DNA of 56,549 bases from positions 1 to 56,549 of the IMG/VR virus record IMGVR_UViG_3300036846_000279; one strand, 5' to 3'. Shown piece by piece: positions 51,762 to 56,549 of the stretch. Position 1 is the first letter of the stretch. Each line of letters begins with the position of its first letter. A program made the translations under genes and the position numbers. Below the pieces are notes generated by a model, which was not told the origin of the DNA, made no database searches, and worked only from the letters and a program-made list of their open reading frames with translations. Origin of the DNA: a virus.

Positions 51762-51899
51762 TTAGTACCACTGGTGGGTTTCGATATCCTCCAGCGTCGT
51801 ACCCATATCTTCCAGCATGAAGAGCAACTCTTCCTCATTGTCTGCAAGACCTTCGTTGAGCAACTCGGCGATGAGTTGATCTTTGCGGGACTTGGTCAT
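51762..51899 (-). CDS. 45-residue acidic helical protein
   Basis: ATG at 51899 behind GAAAGGAAAACTCAG. MTKSRKDQLIAELLNEGLAD followed by EEELLFMLEDMGTTLEDIE suggests two short helices. Small proteins of this type are common in actinophage early regions. Function unknown. Confidence 0.6.
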   Translation of the reverse strand: MTKSRKDQLIAELLNEGLADNEEELLFMLEDMGTTLEDIETHQWY

Positions 51900-51934
51900 C
51901 TGAGTTTTCCTTTCTGTGTTCTCTTGCTTGACTT

Positions 51935-51990
51935 GGTGATACTCACAGTCTAGCACTTGGTTAGACTCTGAGTATCACCCTTTCGGGTGA
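51935..51990 (-). promoter_or_regulatory. Overlapping double hairpin with -10 (element I)
   Basis: An 18-bp inverted repeat (51935-51952 with 51962-51979, one mismatch) shares TCACCC (51975-51980) with GGGTGA (51985-51990). On the minus strand TGC-TAGACT sits in the loop and right arm, about 50 bases before the gene at 51899. Confidence 0.78.
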
Positions 51991-52000
51991 TCTTACTTGC

Positions 52001-52102
52001 TTACTTCGCGCGCGGAAGTTCGTTGACGTGTGAAGCGTAGTTCGTCTTGCGAGGTGAACGCGGCTTCACAGTCGCGACAGCGCGATGGGAAACTTGAAAC
52101 AT
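52001..52102 (-). CDS. 33-residue basic peptide
   Basis: ATG at 52102 behind AGAAAGGACAATCC. The peptide (FQVSHRAVATVKPRSPRKTN, ending NELPRAK) is basic and disordered. Another hairpin with TGC-TACAGT lies at about 52137-52168 upstream. Confidence 0.5.
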   Translation of the reverse strand: MFQVSHRAVATVKPRSPRKTNYASHVNELPRAK

Positions 52103-52217
52103 GGATTGTCCTTTCTGGCTTGTTTCGTGCTTGACTTGCTACGCACACTGTAGCAGGCTTGCTACAGTCTGCGAGGCTAGTTGTATTAAGCTAGTGTTTA
52201 GTTGGTGCTGGTGGGGA

Positions 52218-52613
52218 TTATTCCCCACCAGCAGGATTGCGCGCTGCCCATTCCTGAGCGAATTGCTTGCGCGCGGTAACGTGGCGCTTGACTGATTCCT
52301 CGCGCTTGACGGCTTTTTCAGTCCTGCCGAATCCGTGCGCAGACTCAACCGAGGTTACGCCGTTTTTGGTGACTTTGACAGTATGTCCAGCCGCGCCGCG
52401 ATGGGCGATGCCGAATGTCCTACCGCGCATACCGCGCGTCCAGCAATCATCGCTGGCGCGATATGTGCGGTTTTTCTCGCTAGGCTCACCAGTAAGCCCG
52501 CGTGAGTGATGGTAGTCAGTCTCCACAAGGGATTCCTGCTCCGCCACCAGACGCGCGTAACGGCGTCTACGGTCGTTATCGGTGATTGCCTGCATACGCT
52601 CCGCGTATGACAT
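52218..52613 (-). CDS. Basic GC-rich early protein
   Basis: ATG at 52613 behind CTAGGAGGG gives 131 residues. It is Arg/Lys/His rich with a helical N-terminus (YAERMQAITDNDRRRRYARL). Base composition is more GC-rich than neighbouring genes, and codon choice seems different, hinting at recent acquisition. No family recognised. Confidence 0.65.
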   Translation of the reverse strand: MSYAERMQAITDNDRRRRYARLVAEQESLVETDYHHSRGLTGEPSEKNRTYRASDDCWTRGMRGRTFGIAHRGAAGHTVKVTKNGVTSVESAHGFGRTEKAVKREESVKRHVTARKQFAQEWAARNPAGGE

Positions 52614-52937
52614 GCGCAAACCCTCCTAGGTTGTCGGTGCCTGACGTGCTGGACGCAAGGTAGCTCAGGCTGCACAGCCGTCGTATCACCCTTTTGGGGG
52701 ATTTCATAGTGAGGCTACTAACGTGGACAGCCTACTAAGCAGACTCAGGCGAGCATCGCCGTGGAGGCATCTGTAAGCCACGCTCACGCCCTCGCAGCCT
52801 GAGTGAAGGGAATCACCCTAGCGAGGCATCGATCGCCTGAGCGTGGCCTATACGCAGCCTGGAGCGATTGTAAAGGGACTGTAAAGCTGAAAGCGTGCTT
52901 GATCGGGAACTGTCTTCGGAATTGTACCGAGCACTAT
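52614..52937 (-). other. 324-base GC-rich structured non-coding region
   Basis: No ORF is supported. GCCACGCTCA (about 52777) pairs with TGAGCGTGGC (about 52836), and TCAGGCGA with TCGCCTGA. GAGGCATC and GCAGCCTG each occur twice. A hairpin with CCCCCTTTTGGGGG-like arms lies near 52690, with CTACCTT further toward the gene. It could encode a structured RNA or hold protein-binding repeats. Confidence 0.5.
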
Positions 52938-53321
52938 CTATGTTTGACTTAGATATTTCAGTGCCCTTTCCAATCCTTCAACGTTGTCTCCCAGCAACGC
53001 AATCCCATGATTACATCTCCTACATAGAAGTCCTCTGACCTTGCCAGTCTCATGGCAATGATCCACATGCAGGAGTACTCTATCTAATTCTCTAGCAGCA
53101 ATGCCTTCCCCACCACAAATAGCACAGAGCCCATTCTGCTTATTGTAAAGCTCATCATAATCCTCAATGGTTATTCCATAGAGCTTTTTTAGATTAGTAG
53201 CTCTATGGCTTAAGTAGTCCCTCTGTCTTCTTACTCCTTTTTTCCTGCCTCTTCTTTTATCCCTCTGTTCATATGCAAGCAAATCTGCTATCTGAGCCGG
53301 CGTTAAAGCTGCCATTCCCAT
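52938..53321 (-). CDS. Endonuclease VII-like HNH protein
   Basis: ATG at 53321 after AACGGGAGGCTCTT gives 127 residues. The N-terminus TPAQIADLLAYEQ echoes the QIxxLL motif of other early proteins, followed by a basic stretch. The catalytic part is that of recombination endonuclease VII: LYNKQNGLCAICGG, HVDHCHETGKVRGLLCRRC and NHGIALLGDN. It would cut branched DNA or act as a homing nuclease. It has its own promoter. Confidence 0.85.
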   Translation of the reverse strand: MGMAALTPAQIADLLAYEQRDKRRGRKKGVRRQRDYLSHRATNLKKLYGITIEDYDELYNKQNGLCAICGGEGIAARELDRVLLHVDHCHETGKVRGLLCRRCNHGIALLGDNVEGLERALKYLSQT

Positions 53322-53347
53322 AAGAGCCTCCCGTTCGCTAGATAACC

Positions 53348-53376
53348 AGCATAACACAAACTCCTGGCAAAGTCAA
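53348..53376 (-). promoter_or_regulatory. Extended -10 promoter
   Basis: Minus strand TTGACT (53371-53376), 17-base spacer, TGT-TATGCT (53348-53353), followed by AACGGGAGG and the nuclease ATG. It begins the leftward early operons. Confidence 0.72.
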
Positions 53377-53406
53377 GTCTTGGGGAGCGATCCAACAGAG
53401 TAGCAA

Positions 53407-53415
53407 TGCTAGAAT
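53407..53415 (+). promoter_or_regulatory. Extended -10 of rightward promoter
   Basis: TGC-TAGAAT precedes the plus-strand gene at 53468 by about 50 bases. The -35 region is a poor match. It is divergent from the leftward promoter at 53348-53376, so 53322-53467 is the divergent control region. Confidence 0.45.
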
Positions 53416-53467
53416 ACCGGCGACCACACTTCCACAGGTCTATTCACATTTCAAAGGAGACACAGTA

Positions 53468-54256
53468 ATGTCAGCAACAGAGGAAGACCCTACAAATGAG
53501 GAACAAGCACAAACGGAAGAAGATGAGGACGGAACAGAAGACGAAGACGAGTCAGAAGACGAGGACGAATCAGATAGCGGATCGGGCTCAACAGGAACAA
53601 GAAAAGAGACTAGCACTATCAAGAGCCCGAGCACAGAAGAGGAATCAACTCTAACACAAGTAGCTGACCCCACCAAGCCTAAACTACCACCACCGCCTAG
53701 CTCACCTTTGGCTGCGATTATTAAGGAGGCACAAACCCATCATGGCAACAGGGAAAGCACCAGCCCCAAGTCAATCAACCACAGCGACACATCAAGCAGC
53801 GATGACGAAGCCTCCGAACACGAAGACAGTATCGAAAGGCGGAAGTTCGACAGGCCCAACAGGCCAGAAGTGCTAGCAAGTAAAAGTGAACCAACCGAAC
53901 CGACCTACGAAGAACTTATTAAGGACCCCGAGCTGACTGAGGAAAGTTTGCAGACTACGCTCAATGCTTATGCCAATGCGATTAAGCAGGAGTATGAGCT
54001 GTCTGTCAGGGAAGCGCCTGATAATGTCGAGGAATACACACGCGACTTTTTCAAGCGGAATGTTCACAGCGCCGCAGCTCAGATCGTCTGGCTAGCTAAC
54101 AACGCTGAGTCTGAATCCGTAAGGCTTAAGGCTGCTGTCACAGTTGTGCATGAAGCTCTTACCGACGCCCGAGCAGATGGCGACCCCATCAAGAACCTGC
54201 TCCAAGAGCTTACCAACAACGATAAAAAACCACAGCCCCAGCCACAGAACAACTAA
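53468..54256 (+). CDS. Acidic disordered protein, possible small terminase subunit
   Basis: The 262-residue protein begins with 110 residues of acidic and Ser/Thr-rich low complexity. From about 145 on it is helical (ELTEESLQTTLNAYANAIKQ... then ESESVRLKAAVTVVHEAL). The latter resembles helical parts of small terminases, and the gene precedes a fibre/terminase block, but the match is weak. A 44-codon ORF in another frame (53742-53876) lies inside, with AAGGAGG upstream. The stop TAA is followed in frame by the next gene. Confidence 0.5.
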   Translation: MSATEEDPTNEEQAQTEEDEDGTEDEDESEDEDESDSGSGSTGTRKETSTIKSPSTEEESTLTQVADPTKPKLPPPPSSPLAAIIKEAQTHHGNRESTSPKSINHSDTSSSDDEASEHEDSIERRKFDRPNRPEVLASKSEPTEPTYEELIKDPELTEESLQTTLNAYANAIKQEYELSVREAPDNVEEYTRDFFKRNVHSAAAQIVWLANNAESESVRLKAAVTVVHEALTDARADGDPIKNLLQELTNNDKKPQPQPQNN

Positions 54257-54376
54257 CAAACAACCACAAAACTAATCAGCGAGCAACCCATCAAACTAGA
54301 TCCCGGCCTTACAAACAAGCTAACGATCGAGATAATCAACCCAATAACTCTCGAACGACCGCGATTTCTGCTTAAA

Positions 54377-54775
54377 ATGGATCCAATAACATCACCTGCA
54401 TATCAGATTGTCCCAGGATTGCCTGTCAATATCGACATTTCTGCGTACTCAGGTGATACTTGGAGCCAGAAGTTCAGACTTAAATCTGGATCACCACCAA
54501 TCACTTTTGATCTAACTCCATACACCATAATCTGCTGGATTGAGAGTGGATACAACGACGAAAGCTACGAACTTACTACCACCATTCTCGATCAGACAGA
54601 TTCCACGTCAGACACATTTGGCTGCTTTATCCTTAGTCTGCCCTCGGATATGTCACCATATCCCCCACCGGCTAACTATGCCTACGATTTAAAGCTAAGT
54701 GATGGCAATACACCACCCATAATCACCACTTGGCTAGCAGGCAGATTCTTCCTAAACCAGGATATAAGTGGCTAA
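54377..54775 (+). CDS. Beta-sandwich fibre-associated protein
   Basis: From ATG 54377 the protein has 132 residues with the pattern YSGDTWSQKFRLKSG...PPITFDLTPYTI...PPANYAYDLKLSDG...GRFFLNQDISG, typical of small beta-sandwich proteins encoded before phage fibres. The 40 codons upstream to the TAA at 54254 are open and read like protein (KLDPGLTNKLTIEIINPITL), while the ATG has no ribosome-binding site. A longer product made by stop read-through or an unusual start is therefore possible. Confidence 0.68.
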   Translation: MDPITSPAYQIVPGLPVNIDISAYSGDTWSQKFRLKSGSPPITFDLTPYTIICWIESGYNDESYELTTTILDQTDSTSDTFGCFILSLPSDMSPYPPPANYAYDLKLSDGNTPPIITTWLAGRFFLNQDISG

Positions 54776-54899
54776 AACCACCGTAGTTTACGCCTCTGAT
54801 GGCACCATTGAGATTTCGGCTCCTTCAAATCCGAATATCCCACCCTACCCTGTGGTGGTTTTGGACACAAGTGGCGCGATTTCCGTAAGTGATACATAG
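54768..54899 (+). CDS. 43-residue fibre-associated protein, copy B
   Basis: The GTG start overlaps the stop of the beta-sandwich gene (AAGTGGCTAA). It is identical to copy A for 39 residues (VAKTTVVYASDGTIEISAPS...). Conservation of the ORF in both copies supports it being translated. Confidence 0.6.
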   Translation: MAKTTVVYASDGTIEISAPSNPNIPPYPVVVLDTSGAISVSDT

Positions 54900-54909
54900 A
54901 AACCCCCGG

Positions 54910-54967
54910 TAATTATATTGGGCTTGTAGGTGCTTGGGCCGCCCGCCCTACAAGCCCAACATAATTA
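54910..54967. terminator. 21-bp stem-loop before fibre B
   Basis: Identical to 253-310. It separates the small ORF from fibre B. Preservation without change while flanking sequence differs suggests selection or recent duplication. Confidence 0.6.
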
Positions 54968-55002
54968 TAAACTAACCAACTAATACACTCCCTCAGCCCC
55001 AG

Positions 55003-56549
55003 ATGACTCAACACGTAGTAATTGATCCAGCAACCGCCGTCCGCGTAGGGGATACTACGCCGTCAGATTCGCTTGGCGAAGATACCGACTTGTATGTCGA
55101 TGATGCCACTGGTATCTGGTATGAGCGTCAAGGTGGAGTATATGTAGCCTTACCTGGTGGCGGTGGTGGTGCAGCAGGTCCACCTGGCCCAACTGGTCCA
55201 GCAGGTCCACAAGGTCCACCTGGTCCAACAGGACCAGCATCTACAGTACCAGGCCCAGCAGGTCCAACTGGTCCACAAGGTGCAACTGGTGCAACTGGTG
55301 CAGCCTCTACAGTACCAGGTCCACAAGGTCCCAAAGGTGATACAGGTGCGACAGGTGCAGCATCTACAATACCAGGCCCACCTGGCGCAACAGGCCCACA
55401 AGGTGCAACAGGAGCAACAGGACCTCAAGGACCAATAGGTAATACGGGCGCGACAGGCGCCACAGGTGTACAAGGCCCTAAAGGTGATACTGGCGCAACG
55501 GGTGCTACTGGTGCTGATTCAACCGTACCAGGTCCTCCAGGTGCTACTGGTGCTACAGGTGCTACAGGCCCACAAGGCCCGATAGGTAATACAGGCCCAA
55601 CAGGCCCACAAGGAAATCCCGGTGCAACTGGTTCACAAGGACCAGCAGGTAGTACAGGTGCAACAGGACCAGCAGGCCCAGGAGTACCCACAGGTGGTAC
55701 AGCAGGTCAGATACTAAGCAAGTTAAGCAGTACTGACTATGCTACTCAGTGGGTTACTGAGGCAAAGATCCTCAACGGTACACTTGCTGCCAGACCTGGC
55801 GCGGGTACTGTTCCTATTCAAACACTGTACTACGCTACCGATCAAGATATCGGTTACGTCAGCGATGGTGTCTCGGTTTGGACTCCTGTTATCTATGGTA
55901 TACCGGCTGGTGGCACAGCGGGCCAGGTACTAAGTAAGAACTCACCCACCAGTTTTGACGCTGGTTGGTCTACACCTACTGCTGGTGGCGGTGGCCTAAC
56001 ATACAAAGGCGATTGGGTAGCAGGCAGCTACAACGATGGCGATATTGTTGTCTACAACGGCATAGCGTACGTCGCAGATAAGGCAACATCTGCTACGCCC
56101 GTTCCCTGGCAACAAGCAGGCGGCGCAACTATTCCTGTTACGGTACTTCCTGCTACGCCATATGATGGTCAGCCGGTAACACTTGTCGATAACTTGACAA
56201 CACCCACATACTCTTGGGGATTTGTATGGAGTGCCTCTGCTGCTAAATGGATATTTACAGGTGGAGCGCCGCTTATCGTGGAAGTGACGACAAACGAGAC
56301 TCGCTCGGGTACTGGTACTTTCGGCGATCTGGCTACGGTCGGTCCAACATTCACAACTCCGCGAGCCGGTGATTGGATTGTGGGTTGTGGTTGCGACTCA
56401 CAGATCAATGCAACGGCACAAAATGCTTTCGGTATTTCTTTTGCGGGCGCAGTACCAGTTTTGAATACACCTTTTTCTGCTACGATTGACCACAGAACAA
56501 CTGGACAGGTAATGACCGGATCACTTGCGCCACATAAGAAAGTTGCGTT
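55003..56549 (+). CDS. Collagen-like tail fibre, copy B (partial)
   Basis: The ORF starts at ATG 55003 and runs off the window after 515 codons. Its head (residues 1-50) matches fibre A, then collagen-like Gly-X-Y repeats run from about 55 to 225, without the 53-175 insert of fibre A. The GTLAARP...[18 protein letters not shown] module follows, then [20 protein letters not shown], resembling a carbohydrate-binding (CBM5/12-like) motif absent from fibre A. Two fibres with different tips would broaden receptor use. Confidence 0.83.
   Translation, partial: MTQHVVIDPATAVRVGDTTPSDSLGEDTDLYVDDATGIWYERQGGVYVALPGGGGGAAGPPGPTGPAGPQGPPGPTGPASTVPGPAGPTGPQGATGATGAASTVPGPQGPKGDTGATGAASTIPGPPGATGPQGATGATGPQGPIGNTGATGATGVQGPKGDTGATGATGADSTVPGPPGATGATGATGPQGPIGNTGPTGPQGNPGATGSQGPAGSTGATGPAGPGVPTGGTAGQILSKLSSTDYATQWVTEAKILNGTLAARPGAGTVPIQTLYYATDQDIGYVSDGVSVWTPVIYGIPAGGTAGQVLSKNSPTSFDAGWSTPTAGGGGLTYKGDWVAGSYNDGDIVVYNGIAYVADKATSATPVPWQQAGGATIPVTVLPATPYDGQPVTLVDNLTTPTYSWGFVWSASAAKWIFTGGAPLIVEVTTNETRSGTGTFGDLATVGPTFTTPRAGDWIVGCGCDSQINATAQNAFGISFAGAVPVLNTPFSATIDHRTTGQVMTGSLAPHKKVA

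Overview
The window reads as most of the genome of a contractile-tailed, double-stranded DNA phage (myovirus-type Caudoviricetes) of an actinobacterial host. The host guess rests on an Rpf-type transglycosylase domain (24422-24931), a small Cys-rich protein of a type I know from actinophages (50437-50583) and a DUF6011 zinc-finger protein (46637-47308). I see no integrase, repressor or partition gene, so a lytic life style is the simplest reading. Both window ends lie in a duplicated tail-fibre module: bases 1-127 are identical to 54758-54884, and the fibre gene at the right end runs off the window.

Left arm, 1-24353, plus strand. This is a tightly packed late operon: collagen-like fibre A, large terminase, DUF935-type portal, S49 protease with a nested scaffold, decoration protein, major capsid protein, neck and tail-completion proteins, sheath, tube, two overlapping tail-assembly chaperones with a probable -1 frameshift, tape measure, LysM protein, hub with two wall-degrading domains, baseplate wedge (gp25-like, J-like, I-like), collar-type fibre, small basic protein, M23-like endolysin and a two-helix holin candidate. 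A bidirectional terminator (24365-24417) separates it from the opposing arm.

Right arm, 24422-53321, minus strand. Nearest the terminator is the replication and recombination set: RuvC-like nuclease, UDG-PolA fusion, dNMP kinase, primase-helicase, DUF669 protein with a Sak4-like ATPase, PD-(D/E)XK nuclease and SNF2-type helicase, with two HNH-AP2 homing endonucleases beside the last two. Beyond about 41 kb come many small early genes (zinc fingers, wHTH proteins, a SLOG protein, a SprT-like protease and membrane peptides of 27-60 residues). Several gene starts carry an AACGGGAG element, and extended -10 promoters (TTGACA-N14-TGC-TANNNT) recur.

The most unusual feature is in the early region. 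Between 42.5 and 52.7 kb, most gaps between small genes hold an inverted repeat of 12-21 bp per arm. In many of them one arm is shared with a second small hairpin (CTAACCC-loop-GGGTTAG, or TCACCC-loop-GGGTGA), so the two folds exclude each other. At least a dozen sequence-diverse examples keep the same geometry, which suggests a repeated RNA or DNA regulatory cassette. Larger structured, apparently non-coding tracts sit at 36.55-36.75, 48.6-49.2, 51.04-51.43 and 52.6-52.9 kb.

Far right, 53468-56549, plus strand. A disordered acidic protein with a helical C-terminus (possible small terminase) is followed in the same frame, after one TAA, by a beta-sandwich fibre-associated protein. A 43-residue protein, the duplicated hairpin and fibre B follow. 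Other notable points are an altered polymerase motif C, ten PEHPI-type repeats in one protein and a strand-skewed octamer, CTGTGGGG.
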